Part shown: positions 1 through 10,466 of the stretch, piece after piece
How the letters are laid out: each line of letters starts with the position of its first letter
Position numbering within the stretch: position 1 is the first letter of the stretch
Assembly: GCF_000422865.1 (NCBI RefSeq)
Contig: NZ_AUGW01000003.1
Span: 124,001 to 188,000, forward strand
Direction of reading: 5' to 3'
DNA: 64,000 nucleotides
DNA from: Oceanospirillum maris DSM 6286
GTDB taxonomy: Bacteria > Pseudomonadota > Gammaproteobacteria > Pseudomonadales > Halomonadaceae
Program-made: the position numbers and the translations under genes
Notes under the pieces: generated by a model
Databases searched by the model: none
What the model was told of the DNA's origin: nothing
The model's input: only the letters and a program-made list of their open reading frames with translations

Positions 1-934
1 TATTTTTGTCGGTGCGACAACAGAAAACCCCTCCTTCGAACTCAACAACGCCCTGCTTTCCCGAGCTCGGGTATATGTTCTGCGCCGCTTAGAAAATGCA
101 GACTTAGTTGATGTATTGCGCCGGGCGTTAAGTGACTCTGAGCGAGGTCTTGGCCAGGAAGCACTACAGGTTACCGATGAGCATCTGGAGTTATTAGCTA
201 AAGCCGCTGATGGCGATGCCCGCCGTGGACTTAACTTACTAGAGGTTGCCGCTGATTTAGCAGAGGATACCGATCAAGGCCGCAGGATTAATGCTCAAGT
301 TATGTCCGAAGTGCTGGCGGAAAGTACGCGGCGTATGGATAAAGGTGGCGATCTATTCTACGAGCAGATCTCCGCCCTGCATAAATCAGTACGAGGCTCA
401 GCGCCGGATGCTGCTCTATACTGGTTTTGTCGCATGTTAGATGGCGGCTGCGACCCTCTTTATATCGCAAGGCGGGTCGTGCGTATGGCGAGTGAAGATA
501 TTGGTAATGCAGACCCTAGGGCTTTACAGCTATGCTTAAGCGCCTGGGATGTTCAGGAGCGTCTTGGCAGCCCAGAAGGTGAACTGGCGGTGGCTCAAGG
601 GATTCTTTATTTGGCCTCTGCACCAAAAAGTAACGCTGTCTACAAAGCTTATAATAAAGCCCGTGCCCATGTGACTGAAACCGGCAGCTTTGATGTGCCC
701 GTTCACCTGCGCAACGCACCCACCAAATTAATGAAAGGGATGGGCTTTGGCCAGGAGTACCGTTATGCCCATGACGAACCCGACGCCTACGCAGCCGGTG
801 AAAACTACTTTCCAGAGGCGTTAGCCGATACCCGTTATTATTTCCCCGAACATCGAGGCCTTGAGCAAAAAATCGCCCAAAAGCTGGAGTGGCTAGCGGA
901 AAAAGATGCCGTTAGTGATCGAAAACGATATTAA
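1..934 (+). CDS. rarA: Replication-associated recombination protein A, C-terminal part (5' end outside window)
   Basis: This is the last 310 or so residues of an AAA+ ATPase of the RarA/MgsA (WRNIP1) family, which acts at stalled replication forks. The frame is open from base 2. The first codons read [12 protein letters not shown], the sensor-1 region of RarA, followed by the arginine-finger segment L-L-S-R-A-R-V. The rest is the lid and the C-terminal tetramerisation domain, with the family's [10 protein letters not shown] and H-L-R-N-A-P-T-K stretches. Its position upstream of crcB and serS matches the common gammaproteobacterial order (lolA-rarA-crcB-serS). A TTG at 116 could be mistaken for a start, but the conserved sequence clearly begins upstream. 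No frameshift is seen. Confidence 0.96.
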   Translation, partial: IFVGATTENPSFELNNALLSRARVYVLRRLENADLVDVLRRALSDSERGLGQEALQVTDEHLELLAKAADGDARRGLNLLEVAADLAEDTDQGRRINAQVMSEVLAESTRRMDKGGDLFYEQISALHKSVRGSAPDAALYWFCRMLDGGCDPLYIARRVVRMASEDIGNADPRALQLCLSAWDVQERLGSPEGELAVAQGILYLASAPKSNAVYKAYNKARAHVTETGSFDVPVHLRNAPTKLMKGMGFGQEYRYAHDEPDAYAAGENYFPEALADTRYYFPEHRGLEQKIAQKLEWLAEKDAVSDRKRY

Positions 935-1023
935 TACAGAGATCAAAAACGACACAAGGATCAAAAGCGATGGCTATGACCTGTGCCTCCTCCCCTAGCA
1001 CCCTTAAAAAATATCAGGCATTT

Positions 1024-1037
1024 TTGATATAGGTCAC
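1024..1037 (+). promoter_or_regulatory. Candidate FNR/Anr box upstream of the hemerythrin gene
   Basis: The sequence TTGAT-ATAG-GTCAC matches the FNR/Anr consensus TTGAT-N4-(A/G)TCAA at nine of ten defined bases. It lies about 106 bp before the hemerythrin start. Oxygen or NO control of a hemerythrin-like protein would make sense, but this is a short motif found by eye and it may be chance. Confidence 0.35.
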
Positions 1038-1143
1038 TCCTCATTTCACCAAGGGTGACTATATTCGATAGAGACGCGGAATTAATCAATACGCATAATC
1101 GCCCAAGCGATTGCCCTCTCTACCGGATACACAGGAGGTGATC

Positions 1144-1698
1144 ATGAGTCATATCATGTCACAACTGCATTTAGATCATTTGAATCTCAGCCGTTTATTA
1201 AATGTTTTAAAAGATAAGCTTGATCGGCTTAAAGCAGGTGAACGACCGGATTATCAGTTGATTCTGGATGTTGTCACCTACATTGTTGATTATGCCGACG
1301 CCCACCACCATCCTCTTGAAGATCAAATCTACGATCATGCCATTGCGCACTACCCTGACAGCCAGCCAGTACTAGAGGCCGTTGAGCAGGAACATAAAGT
1401 GATTCGCCACGACACCCATGAATTCCAACAGCTCATTAACAGTATTTTAATGGATAGCATTGTGTCGATGGATCTCTTTAACCAGCAGCTTGAAGACTTT
1501 ATACGCCAACAATACGATCACCTTAACCAAGAAGAGGGCAACGTATTTCCTCTATTGGAGAAAACACTTCAGAACAGTGACTGGCAACAGCTTGAAAGCC
1601 GTTTACAGCACCATGATGACCCTTTGTTTGGTGAACATGTCGCCCAGGAGTATAAGCGTTTGTACAAATCACTCACTCAGTCTGATGCGGCGGCATAA
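1144..1698 (+). CDS. Hemerythrin-like (HHE domain) protein
   Basis: A 184-residue helical protein of the hemerythrin HHE cation-binding family, which bind a di-iron centre and are linked to O2 or NO sensing and to iron and stress handling. The ligand pattern is visible: H-x-x-H near the N-terminus (HLDHLN), a H-H-x-x-E-D segment (HHPLEDQIYDH), E-H-K-V-I-R-H-D in the middle, and Y-D-H-L-N-x-E-E near the end. I choose the ATG at 1144 because AGGAGGTG at 1133-1140 sits just before it. The longer frame from 1111 adds 11 unconserved residues. It is a single gene between rarA and crcB, with a possible terminator hairpin downstream. A specific function such as DNRN-type NO repair cannot be assigned from sequence. 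Confidence 0.85.
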   Translation: MSHIMSQLHLDHLNLSRLLNVLKDKLDRLKAGERPDYQLILDVVTYIVDYADAHHHPLEDQIYDHAIAHYPDSQPVLEAVEQEHKVIRHDTHEFQQLINSILMDSIVSMDLFNQQLEDFIRQQYDHLNQEEGNVFPLLEKTLQNSDWQQLESRLQHHDDPLFGEHVAQEYKRLYKSLTQSDAAA

Positions 1699-1843
1699 CC
1701 TCAATCACTGCTAAATATTAACTAAAAATAAGCTGATAATTGACGATGAACGGGCTGAAAGCTCGCTAATTGTTAACAAGTCGATGGATGAATCAAGCAA
1801 TTCAGCCATATATCTTATGGATATCCTGCAATAATCCACCTCA

Positions 1844-1869
1844 AGGGCTTTGGTTAAGCCCTGCTTTTC
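1844..1869 (+). terminator. Possible rho-independent terminator after the hemerythrin gene
   Basis: A 7-bp perfect stem AGGGCTT / AAGCCCT with a 5-nt loop is followed by GCTTTTC. The U tract is weak, so termination may be partial. Confidence 0.35.
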
Positions 1870-1968
1870 ACTACAATGACCCCCTTTAGATTTCCGTGAT
1901 CCAATCAATACTCGTTATTTAGCCTAATGATGGCTAAACCATGATTAAACCTAAAACAAGGGGGCATC

Positions 1969-2346
1969 ATGAATCAGATGTTAGCCGTAGCCATTGGCGG
2001 AGCATTTGGGGCTATGGGGCGCTATTGGGTGGTAGGGCTAGTAACGCAGTGGCTTGGTCGAGGTTTCCCTTATGGCACGCTGACCGTCAATATTGCGGGT
2101 TCTGTGCTCATTGGCTTTTTGTATACTGTTATCGTGCAGCAACTCAAGCTAGAGCCCCATGGTCAGGCAATACTGATGGCCGGATTTACAGGGGCATTCA
2201 CCACCTTTTCCACTTTTGCACTGGAATCATTGAATCTTTTTCAAAGCGGACGGATATACGCAGCGCTGTTATATATAGTGCTTAGTGTCGCTTGCTGTTT
2301 AGCTGCGGTAGCCGTCGGCATGTGGTTAGGCAAATATTTTGCCTAA
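1969..2346 (+). CDS. crcB: Fluoride ion channel CrcB/FluC
   Basis: A 125-residue, four-helix membrane protein of the CrcB/Fluc family, which exports fluoride as a dual-topology dimer in the inner membrane. Family signatures are the N-terminal G-G-x-x-G-A-x-G-R-Y, the pore asparagine segment T-L-x-V-N-I-x-G-S (Asn41) and the G-F-T-G-A-F-T-T-F-S-T-F segment at residues 72-83. The last contains the phenylalanine and Na+-site region. The ATG at 1969 follows AAGGGGG. serS starts 34 nt downstream, so the two may be co-transcribed. I looked for a fluoride riboswitch upstream and did not recognise one. A small hairpin TAGCC/GGCTA (1920-1936) is the only structure seen there. Confidence 0.95.
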   Translation: MNQMLAVAIGGAFGAMGRYWVVGLVTQWLGRGFPYGTLTVNIAGSVLIGFLYTVIVQQLKLEPHGQAILMAGFTGAFTTFSTFALESLNLFQSGRIYAALLYIVLSVACCLAAVAVGMWLGKYFA

Positions 2347-2368
2347 CCGAGAATATGACTGAAACTAA

Positions 2369-3655
<1,287 letters not shown>

Positions 3656-3686
3656 TTGATTCCCAATAAAGTCTATCACCGACAGA

Positions 3687-3721
3687 ACGGCCTGTGCTGA
3701 AAAGCATGGGCCGTTTTTTTT
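3687..3721 (+). terminator. Rho-independent terminator of serS
   Basis: The stem AACGGCC-(TG)-TGCT pairs with AGCA-(TG)-GGCCGTT around a GAAA tetraloop and is followed by eight T residues. This is a clear strong terminator 32 bp after the serS stop. Confidence 0.9.
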
Positions 3722-3826
3722 AGACAAAAAACCAGCATAAAAGATATAAAAGACAACTTGTATATTTATTTTTGTTATAAGAAAATAATATAGACCTTTA
3801 TTTGACCTGCCTGTGAGACCCGTTTA

Positions 3827-5269
3827 ATGAAAATGCTTCCGTTAATGGCCAATACCCAAGAGTTTGGCGCTGTTGTGATTGGTTATGATGATGTGGCACG
3901 GCGTAAGCTACAGGCACTACTACGGGCGGAAGCTCGGGTGACAGTGGCAGCATCTCAGCCACTGTGTGATGAACTGAGGGCTTTGGTTGCAAAACACCAT
4001 ATACAAGAAGTGTCTGTGGAGCAGGCCTTAAGTCAACAGGAGCAATTTCCTCTGGTTATTCTGGTGGAGGGTGAGCCTGCTCAACTAAAAGCTCAAGCAA
4101 TGCGTTTAAAGGCTCAGGGGCGCTTAGTTAATGTGGCGACGTATCCTGAATGGTCGAATGTTTCTCTACCTTATTTGATTGATCGTCATCCGGTAATGAT
4201 CGCGGTGGGATCAACCGGTGAGGCACCGGTGCTGGCACGTATTATGAAAGCGCGACTGGATGCCCTTATTCCTCGCTCATTTGGCCGTTTAGCGCACCTG
4301 GTTCACCTTGGCAGTGAGCGTGTAAAAGCTTTGTTTCCAACACTGAAACAGCGTGAACGTTTTTGGTCTCAGCAATTGGAAGGTGCCGCCGGAGAATTAA
4401 TGCTGTCCGGTCGGGAAGAGCAATCAGAACAGCTACTGAGTAATAATTTAGCCACTGCGGAAAGCCAAGTTAACCCATTATCTGCAGTTGTAGGTGAGGT
4501 CTATCTGGTGGGCGGTGGCCCTGGTGACCCTGAGCTACTGACGTTACGTGCAGTACGTCTAATTCAGCAGGCCGATGTGGTGCTGTACGATCGCTTGGTT
4601 GCCCCTGAAATTGTAGACCTGTGCAGGCCCGATGCTGAACGCATCTATGTGGGTAAAGCCCGTTCAGATCATGCGGTGCCTCAAGGGGATATCAACCAGT
4701 TGCTCGTTGAGCTTGCCTTACAGGGGAAGCGAGTACTGCGTTTAAAAGGCGGAGATCCTTTTATCTTTGGCCGAGGTGGGGAAGAAATCGAAACACTTAG
4801 CCAAAACCGAGTACCCTTTCAGGTAGTGCCGGGAATTACTGCGGCCTCTGGCTGCGCCGCTTATGCGGGCATTCCGTTAACCCATCGGGATCACGCCCAG
4901 TCCGTACGCTTTGTTACCGGTCATTTGAAAGATGGCAGTACAAACCTACCTTGGTCAGAATTAGCCATGCCCGCACAAACTCTTGTTTTTTATATGGGTT
5001 TGGTTGGTTTGCCAGAGATTACTCGTCAGTTGATCGCCCACGGACGCTCAGCGGATACGCCAGCGGCTCTGATTCAACAGGGAACAACTCGGAACCAGAA
5101 AAACTATATCGCAACCCTTGGCACACTAGCAGAACATATTGCGGATAAAGCAGTAGAGCCACCATCATTGATTATTGTGGGTGAAGTTGTCTCACTACAC
5201 GACACACTTAACTGGTTTGACCCCGAACAGGCCGGTGGCAGCCAAGGCTTTTGGCAACGAAAGCATTAA
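3827..5269 (+). CDS. cysG: Siroheme synthase CysG with degenerate N-terminal dehydrogenase domain
   Basis: A 480-residue two-domain protein. The C-terminal half (about residues 223-470) is a complete uroporphyrinogen-III C-methyltransferase (SUMT). It has V-G-G-G-P-G-D-P, the LRLKGGDPFIFGRGGEE stretch, V-P-G-I-T-A-A-S-G and L-T-H-R-D. The N-terminal half normally oxidises precorrin-2 and inserts iron. It aligns without gaps to E. coli CysG at its start, but key residues differ. The nucleotide-binding G-G-G at 19-21 is G-Y-D, and the residue matching catalytic Asp104 is Thr105. Ser129 (E. coli Ser128) remains. So methylation should work, while the NAD-dependent oxidation and chelation may be lost or altered. 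An alternative start is the Met at residue 3. The gene order after serS is usual for the group. Confidence 0.93.
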   Translation: MKMLPLMANTQEFGAVVIGYDDVARRKLQALLRAEARVTVAASQPLCDELRALVAKHHIQEVSVEQALSQQEQFPLVILVEGEPAQLKAQAMRLKAQGRLVNVATYPEWSNVSLPYLIDRHPVMIAVGSTGEAPVLARIMKARLDALIPRSFGRLAHLVHLGSERVKALFPTLKQRERFWSQQLEGAAGELMLSGREEQSEQLLSNNLATAESQVNPLSAVVGEVYLVGGGPGDPELLTLRAVRLIQQADVVLYDRLVAPEIVDLCRPDAERIYVGKARSDHAVPQGDINQLLVELALQGKRVLRLKGGDPFIFGRGGEEIETLSQNRVPFQVVPGITAASGCAAYAGIPLTHRDHAQSVRFVTGHLKDGSTNLPWSELAMPAQTLVFYMGLVGLPEITRQLIAHGRSADTPAALIQQGTTRNQKNYIATLGTLAEHIADKAVEPPSLIIVGEVVSLHDTLNWFDPEQAGGSQGFWQRKH

Positions 5270-5368
5270 GATTGGCTCAGATGAATATGGCCCTGCATCC
5301 AGTTACGCCGACACGACGTATATACTCTAAACCCTTTCTTATGCGTAAGAGATAATGAGGAGTAAGAG

Positions 5369-5863
5369 ATGAAACGTCGTACTTTTTTACAGGCTTTAGT
5401 TGGATTGCCTGCGGCCATAAGCTTCGTGCCCTCTGTTGAGGCTAGCCATAAACCGGATCATCGTATTACGCCATTAAAGCTGAGTGAAAAAGAATGGAAG
5501 GCTCGCCTCAGCGATCAACAGTTTTATGTCCTGCGAGACGAAGGCACCGAACGGGCTTTTTCGAGTCACTTGAATGATGAAAAACGTGAAGGAGAGTACC
5601 GTTGTGCAGGCTGTGATCTTGCACTGTTTACCTCTGATCTAAAATTCGATAGCGGTACAGGATGGCCGAGCTTCTATACCGTTATTAAAGGGCATATTGA
5701 TACCTCTACCGACTTTAAACTGATTTACCCTCGTACCGAATACCACTGTGTACGATGTGGAGGACACCAAGGACACGTGTTTAATGACGGCCCTCAGCCA
5801 ACAGGGGAACGCTGGTGCAATAATGGCGTTGCTCTGCGTTTTGTACCCAAAGAACAGATATAG
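5369..5863 (+). CDS. msrB: Exported peptide-methionine (R)-S-oxide reductase, MsrB type
   Basis: A 164-residue MsrB-family enzyme that reduces methionine-R-sulfoxide in proteins. The N-terminus K-R-R-T-F-L-Q followed by a short hydrophobic stretch is a twin-arginine-type signal (about residues 1-25), so the enzyme probably acts in the periplasm. Zinc ligands are present as two CxxC pairs (Cys79/Cys82 and Cys127/Cys130). Catalytic Cys150 lies in G-E-R-W-C-N-N-G, where most family members have R-x-C-x-N-S. The G-T-G-W-P-S-F substrate loop is intact. The start is supported by AGGAG about 10 nt upstream. It is a single gene with its own terminator and is distinct from cytosolic MsrB. Confidence 0.93.
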   Translation: MKRRTFLQALVGLPAAISFVPSVEASHKPDHRITPLKLSEKEWKARLSDQQFYVLRDEGTERAFSSHLNDEKREGEYRCAGCDLALFTSDLKFDSGTGWPSFYTVIKGHIDTSTDFKLIYPRTEYHCVRCGGHQGHVFNDGPQPTGERWCNNGVALRFVPKEQI

Positions 5864-6174
5864 AAAGATCAGGCATAAGTGAGCAAAGCTTTGCTAGATT
5901 GATAAGCAACAGAAACATCTGAAACCGTTTGTGAAAACAAGCGGTTTTTTGTTGCCTGCTATTTGCTTTTGTCATCGTTATTGTGCGCTGCATATATAAA
6001 TTACGACTAAATGTCCATGAATAATGCCATTATATTTTGTTTCTTGGACTAAAGTAGTGAATATACACATGGTTTCAAGCTTTATGATGAAGCGACTTAA
6101 TAATAAGAAAGCATTTCTAAAATAATTACAAAAATAATACATTTTCCTGTGCAGGCAGGTGGAGCAGAATTGAT
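5864..6174. other. Intergenic region between msrB and the chemoreceptor gene
   Basis: This AT-rich stretch contains the msrB terminator at 5922-5950. No convincing gene is seen. The segment 5990-6170 presumably holds the chemoreceptor promoter, but I cannot pick one clear site. Confidence 0.6.
5922..5950 (+). terminator. Rho-independent terminator of msrB
   Basis: The 11-bp stem AAACCGTTTGT / ACAAGCGGTTT has one wobble pair and a 4-nt loop, and ends in a run of six T. Confidence 0.85.
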
Positions 6175-7848
6175 ATGAGTTTAGCTGCGAATCAAAAAGT
6201 AATACGAGGGGTTTTGGGGATACCTATTCTCGGAATAATTGGCTACGGCATCACGTCAGGGAGTATTTCGTTAGGGATAGGCATCGCTTTAATCGTAACA
6301 GCCCTTATCCCTATTGTTGGGATGATAGCAGGGGCCGGTGGTGGTCGCTCTCACCCGATATTAAACAACTTACTAAAGCTAGATGACGTTTCAACAACAG
6401 ACCTTACCGAAGCTAGAAATATGCTACAGCAAAGAGGCATGGCAGGTTCATCCATCAGCCGCTTTGTGGGAGGCTATGCCAAGTTGCGTCAAATGGCAGA
6501 AGCCTTAGGCGGCACTGCCAGTAAAACAGCGATCGCAACCGCTGAGGTGTCTTATTTAGCCGATCAGATGGGAAAGCGCCTGGATACTCAGCAGGGTGAG
6601 GTTGAAACCGTAGCCACCCGAGTTGAGTCCATTACAGTGACCATGCATCAGGTATCGGTCAACGCTAGCAGCGTAACAGAGCTGGCAACTCAAGCTAAAG
6701 AATATAGTTTTACAGGCAGAGACGAGCTACAAGAGGCGATCACTCAAATGCGTGATATTAGCGCACGCACCGATCATGCCTTAGAACTGATTAACCAGCT
6801 CAATGAAAAATCTGGCCGTATTCAAGACGTTACTCGTGTGATTGAAGGGATTGCTGAACAGACCAACCTTTTAGCGTTAAATGCAGCGATTGAAGCCGCC
6901 CGAGCAGGGGAACATGGTCGTGGCTTTGCGGTAGTCGCAGATGAAGTACGTAACCTTGCCAGTAGAACCGCAGACTCAACCCAGCAAGTAGGGGATATTG
7001 TTCAAGAGATTCAATCCAGCACTCAAGAAGTGGTGACAACTATTGAGGATTTGGTTTCCCGCATCAATTTTGGCTCTGAAAAAGTTGAAACCGTAGGTAA
7101 TCGCCTTGGCGATATGGCTGCCCAGTTCGACGAAGTTGAAAATCAGATCAGTGGTATTGCGGATGCGGTGGTTCATAGCCATGAGCATATCGAGGATATC
7201 TCCCGCTCTATCACCTCTTTAAAAGAAGAGGTGACGGAAGGTAATGACCAAATGCACGACCTTTCCCAGCAAGCAGAAAGTCTAATGGCGGGTGCTGAAA
7301 CCATTACTGCAGAGCTCGCTCGACAAGCCTCTGCGGGACAACACCGAGAGTGCTATGCCGCATGCCGCGCTGCCGCATTAAGTGTGCAGCAGGCTTTTGA
7401 GAAAGCGATTAAAGATGGCACCCTAAGCCAAGACGATCTGTTTGATCGCAACTACAAACCCATCCCAGGCACCAGCCCGCAAAAATACTCGACCCGCTTT
7501 GATCAGTTCACTGACCGAGTATTACCGGCGATACAGGAGAATACATTAAACAGTAACGGCTTTGCTTATTCGATTATGATTGATGATCAGGGCTATGTAC
7601 CCACCCATAACAACCAATACAACCATAAAGAAACAGGGAACCCCGAGGTTGATCTGGTAAAAAGCCGCAGTAAGCGACTCTTCAATGATAAAACCGGTAT
7701 CCGTGCCGCCCAAAGCAAAGAAAAGCTGTTACTACAAACCTATAAACGTGACACTGGAGAGGTGTTACACGATCTTTCTGTACCTGTAGTGGTCAATGGA
7801 CGTCACTGGGGTAGTTTCCGTGTGGGCTATTTACCTACAAACCGTTAA
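6175..7848 (+). CDS. Methyl-accepting chemotaxis protein with N-terminal membrane hairpin and C-terminal sensor
   Basis: A 557-residue chemoreceptor with unusual domain order. Residues 10-55 form two closely spaced hydrophobic segments resembling the DUF2892 membrane hairpin, with no periplasmic ligand domain between them. Residues 110-390 are the coiled-coil signalling domain, with the highly conserved hairpin tip ([20 protein letters not shown], then V-A-D-E-V-R-N-L-A) that contacts CheA and CheW. Residues 430-555 form a globular domain with a single-Cache-like pattern ([17 protein letters not shown] ... [17 protein letters not shown]). Such C-terminal sensors should sit in the cytoplasm and detect an internal or membrane-permeable signal. 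It is a single gene. Confidence 0.9.
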   Translation: MSLAANQKVIRGVLGIPILGIIGYGITSGSISLGIGIALIVTALIPIVGMIAGAGGGRSHPILNNLLKLDDVSTTDLTEARNMLQQRGMAGSSISRFVGGYAKLRQMAEALGGTASKTAIATAEVSYLADQMGKRLDTQQGEVETVATRVESITVTMHQVSVNASSVTELATQAKEYSFTGRDELQEAITQMRDISARTDHALELINQLNEKSGRIQDVTRVIEGIAEQTNLLALNAAIEAARAGEHGRGFAVVADEVRNLASRTADSTQQVGDIVQEIQSSTQEVVTTIEDLVSRINFGSEKVETVGNRLGDMAAQFDEVENQISGIADAVVHSHEHIEDISRSITSLKEEVTEGNDQMHDLSQQAESLMAGAETITAELARQASAGQHRECYAACRAAALSVQQAFEKAIKDGTLSQDDLFDRNYKPIPGTSPQKYSTRFDQFTDRVLPAIQENTLNSNGFAYSIMIDDQGYVPTHNNQYNHKETGNPEVDLVKSRSKRLFNDKTGIRAAQSKEKLLLQTYKRDTGEVLHDLSVPVVVNGRHWGSFRVGYLPTNR

Positions 7849-7884
7849 CTCAATTTACCTACTTAATTTACCTATAAACAATGG

Positions 7885-8574
7885 CTAACGGCGTAAATAG
7901 TCTTCAACGTTAATATCCCGTGCAGCAATCACCGCTTGAATCCGGTTGGAAACCCCTAGTTTACGCAAGATGGCAGAGACATGAGCTTTTACCGTTGTCT
8001 CTGCAATGGATAGGGTGTAAGCGATCTGCTTATTAGATTCACCTTGAATCATATGCTGCAGCACAATAATTTGACGGCGAGTTAAGGATGACAGTAACTC
8101 AGGGTCAATAGCATCCGCTTGCTTTTGCTGTCGCAGAGCTTGAGCGCCGGATAAAGCTGTCGTGGAAGGGGTATCCCCTCGAATAATATCAGATGGTAGG
8201 TAGACACTACCGGCTAGAATCTGTTCTAGTGCTTTTTGCATTTGCTCTCTTGGTGATGATTTCGTGATAAAACCAACCGCCCCGAAGGTAATGGCTTGCA
8301 ATACCACTTTTTTATCTTCCTCCGCAGAGACAATAACCACAGGAATAGAGGGCGCAGCCTCTCTCAATTTCATTAAGCCTTGAAAGCCATCCATACCATC
8401 CATATTGAGATCAAGCAGCACTAAATCAATATCATCATCGTCACTCACCTGCTTGAGGGTATCTTCTAGGTTGCAGGTTTCAATAATGTCGCTATCTGGG
8501 TAACGGCTACGAACAACATTAGCGATGGCTTCTCGAAAGATAGGATGATCATCAGCGGTAATTATTTTATACAC
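7885..8574 (-). CDS. Orphan response regulator, LuxR/NarL type
   Basis: A receiver domain is followed by a LuxR-type helix-turn-helix (229 residues from the GTG start). The acidic pocket Asp8/Asp9 and the phospho-acceptor Asp55 (L-V-L-L-D-L-N-M) are present, with the conserved Lys in G-F-I-T-K-S. The DNA-binding end reads [10 protein letters not shown] and [20 protein letters not shown] prefer GTG at 8574 because AAGGGA lies 6 nt before it. An in-frame ATG at 8598 would add eight residues without a ribosome site. No histidine kinase is nearby, so the partner is unknown. It resembles regulators of motility or catabolism generally. Confidence 0.88.
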   Translation of the reverse strand: MYKIITADDHPIFREAIANVVRSRYPDSDIIETCNLEDTLKQVSDDDDIDLVLLDLNMDGMDGFQGLMKLREAAPSIPVVIVSAEEDKKVVLQAITFGAVGFITKSSPREQMQKALEQILAGSVYLPSDIIRGDTPSTTALSGAQALRQQKQADAIDPELLSSLTRRQIIVLQHMIQGESNKQIAYTLSIAETTVKAHVSAILRKLGVSNRIQAVIAARDINVEDYLRR

Positions 8575-8625
8575 GACAGATCCCTTGTTTATTATCATTC
8601 ATTAGAATGCTAATAAGCATAATAC

Positions 8626-8658
8626 AAAAAAACCGCGAGGCCAGTCGCGGTTTTTTTT
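8626..8658 (-). terminator. Bidirectional terminator downstream of purK
   Basis: The stem ACCGCG / CGCGGT carries A and T tracts of seven to eight bases on both sides. On the minus strand it ends the purE-purK transcript and insulates the response regulator gene. Confidence 0.88.
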
Positions 8659-8707
8659 GTCGCACCTTACGCACTTGGGCTAGAAAACTAGATCTGCCCG
8701 CCTATGC

Positions 8708-9847
8708 TTAGCCTTGAGGGTAAACTTTGGCTAAAGTCGCTTTAAGCTGTTCATCTAGCGCTTCATAGCTATCAGCGACCAAGTTGATATGCCCCATTTT
8801 ACGACCTGGGCGTAGACTCTTGCCATAGCCATGTAGCTGTTGTTCGCTATCGACCAATACCGTCGGCTGAATATCAACACCCAATAGATTCACCATACCA
8901 CTGATTTTCAGCGCTTGGGTATTACCAATCGGTAAGCCGGTAATTGCCCGTAAGTGGTTGTTAAATTGACTGCTGATGCAACCAAGCTGCGTCCAATGCC
9001 CAGAGTTATGAACCCGTGGGGCCATTTCATTAACGACTAAATGATCCTGACCGTTGCTAGCCTCTTCATTTACACCCTTGCCTTCCGTCACAAAGAACTC
9101 GATCGCAAGTACACCTACATAGTTTGAGGCGGTCAGTAGCTTATTACCGATCTCTTCTGCTTGTTGCTGCAATTCTGGTGTTAGGTTCGGGGCTGGAGCC
9201 TTAGAGGTGAGCAACGTGCCTGAACGGTGTAGATTTTCGGCCAGAGGGTAGAATCGAACATCACCCTTTGCATTACGCACAGCGATCAAAGAGACTTCAC
9301 GTTTGAAATCAACAAAACCTTCCAAAACGCAATCCAAACGGCATACGTCTTCGTCTAAAGCCGCCGCATCTTCGGCGGTTTTAATACGCCATTGGCCGTA
9401 GCCATCATAGCCACCAGTACAGGTTTTCAGGATGGCAGGATAACCAATGACCTCTAGGGCCTCTAGAATATCTTGGCGGCTGCCGGTACGACGGTAAGGC
9501 GCTACATCAACACCTTGCTCATTGATCCAGCTTTTTTCCAGTCCACGATGACGGCAAGTCTCTAGCATTTTAGGATCAGGGTAAACAGGACAAAAAGCCT
9601 GTAGAGCCTTAAGGCGTTCTGTATCAACCGCTTCTTTTTCCACGGTGATGACATCTGGCTCGCCTAGCGCGCGATATAAAGCTTCAGCGTCTGGATAGTC
9701 TTCATCGTAAACGACCTCACCAAGGCTTTGAATGGGATCAAGAGAGTCGCCTTGTTGAACCAAATAGCGAAATTCAATACCCATAGGCCAACCAGATAAA
9801 GCCATCATGCGAGCCAATTGGCCGCTACCGACAACGGCAACTTTCAT
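8708..9847 (-). CDS. purK: N5-carboxyaminoimidazole ribonucleotide synthase
   Basis: A 379-residue ATP-grasp enzyme of de novo purine synthesis that makes N5-CAIR from AIR, ATP and bicarbonate. The N-terminus K-V-A-V-V-G-S-G-Q-L-A-R-M-M is the PurK nucleotide-binding signature. The ATP-grasp core shows P-A-I-L-K-T-C-T-G-G-Y-D-G-Y-G-Q, V-L-E-G-F-V-D-F and the metal-binding V-N-E-M-A-P-R-V-H-N-S-G-H. Length and motifs are normal. It lies 130 bp after purE on the same strand, as product and substrate partner. AGGA precedes the ATG. Confidence 0.97.
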   Translation of the reverse strand: MKVAVVGSGQLARMMALSGWPMGIEFRYLVQQGDSLDPIQSLGEVVYDEDYPDAEALYRALGEPDVITVEKEAVDTERLKALQAFCPVYPDPKMLETCRHRGLEKSWINEQGVDVAPYRRTGSRQDILEALEVIGYPAILKTCTGGYDGYGQWRIKTAEDAAALDEDVCRLDCVLEGFVDFKREVSLIAVRNAKGDVRFYPLAENLHRSGTLLTSKAPAPNLTPELQQQAEEIGNKLLTASNYVGVLAIEFFVTEGKGVNEEASNGQDHLVVNEMAPRVHNSGHWTQLGCISSQFNNHLRAITGLPIGNTQALKISGMVNLLGVDIQPTVLVDSEQQLHGYGKSLRPGRKMGHINLVADSYEALDEQLKATLAKVYPQG

Positions 9848-9977
9848 TATGTCATCCTCGTTCTTTCAAATGCTGCAACCCATGCTAGCGCTATAACCGA
9901 TGCTATACCGCTATGACATGCTTTTAAACGGCTCAGTTTTAAACCCTAAATGTGTTTAAAACAGTGAAAGCCAAGTG

Positions 9978-10466
9978 CTAATCCGTAATCAATTCAAACG
10001 CCACGCTATCCGTTTGCTTTTTACGGAAGGCGATCAGGCGTTCACGTAGGGCTTCATCGTTCATAGCAAGCATTTGTGCCGCCATAAGACCCGCATTGTA
10101 AGCGCCAGCTTCACCAATAGCTTGAGTGCAAACGGCAACACCCCGTGGCATCTGTACGATAGAAAGCAGGCTATCCATACCTTTCAGGTAACGACTTGCA
10201 ACAGGAACGGCAATGACCGGCAAATGAGTTTCGGCTGCGATCATACCTGGCAGATGTGCTGCACCACCAGCACCGGCGATAATCACTTCGGTACCTTCGT
10301 CATGGGCGCGCGTTGCAAACTCAACCAATCGTTGTGGGGTTCGATGAGCAGACACAACACCTGCAACATACTCAACACCTAACGCCTCAAGTGGCTTGGT
10401 GGCTTCTTGCATGGTGGCCCAGTCAGACTGGGAACCCATTACGATAGTGACTTTGGCAAATTTCAT
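9978..10466 (-). CDS. purE: N5-carboxyaminoimidazole ribonucleotide mutase
   Basis: A 162-residue class I PurE that moves the carboxyl group of N5-CAIR to give CAIR, directly after PurK. Signatures are [19 protein letters not shown] (catalytic His) and [12 protein letters not shown]. The ATG at 10466 is preceded by GGAGAG. The longer open frame to 10595 has no conserved sequence before this Met. purE comes first and purK second in the transcript. Confidence 0.97.
   Translation of the reverse strand: MKFAKVTIVMGSQSDWATMQEATKPLEALGVEYVAGVVSAHRTPQRLVEFATRAHDEGTEVIIAGAGGAAHLPGMIAAETHLPVIAVPVASRYLKGMDSLLSIVQMPRGVAVCTQAIGEAGAYNAGLMAAQMLAMNDEALRERLIAFRKKQTDSVAFELITD

Noticed and set aside
1460-1714. 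84-codon frame overlapping the hemerythrin gene
   Set aside because: It is a shadow frame of the well-supported HHE protein and has no ribosome site.
1908-1968. Fluoride riboswitch before crcB
   Set aside because: The conserved pseudoknot core was not recognised. Only a short TAGCC/GGCTA hairpin is present.
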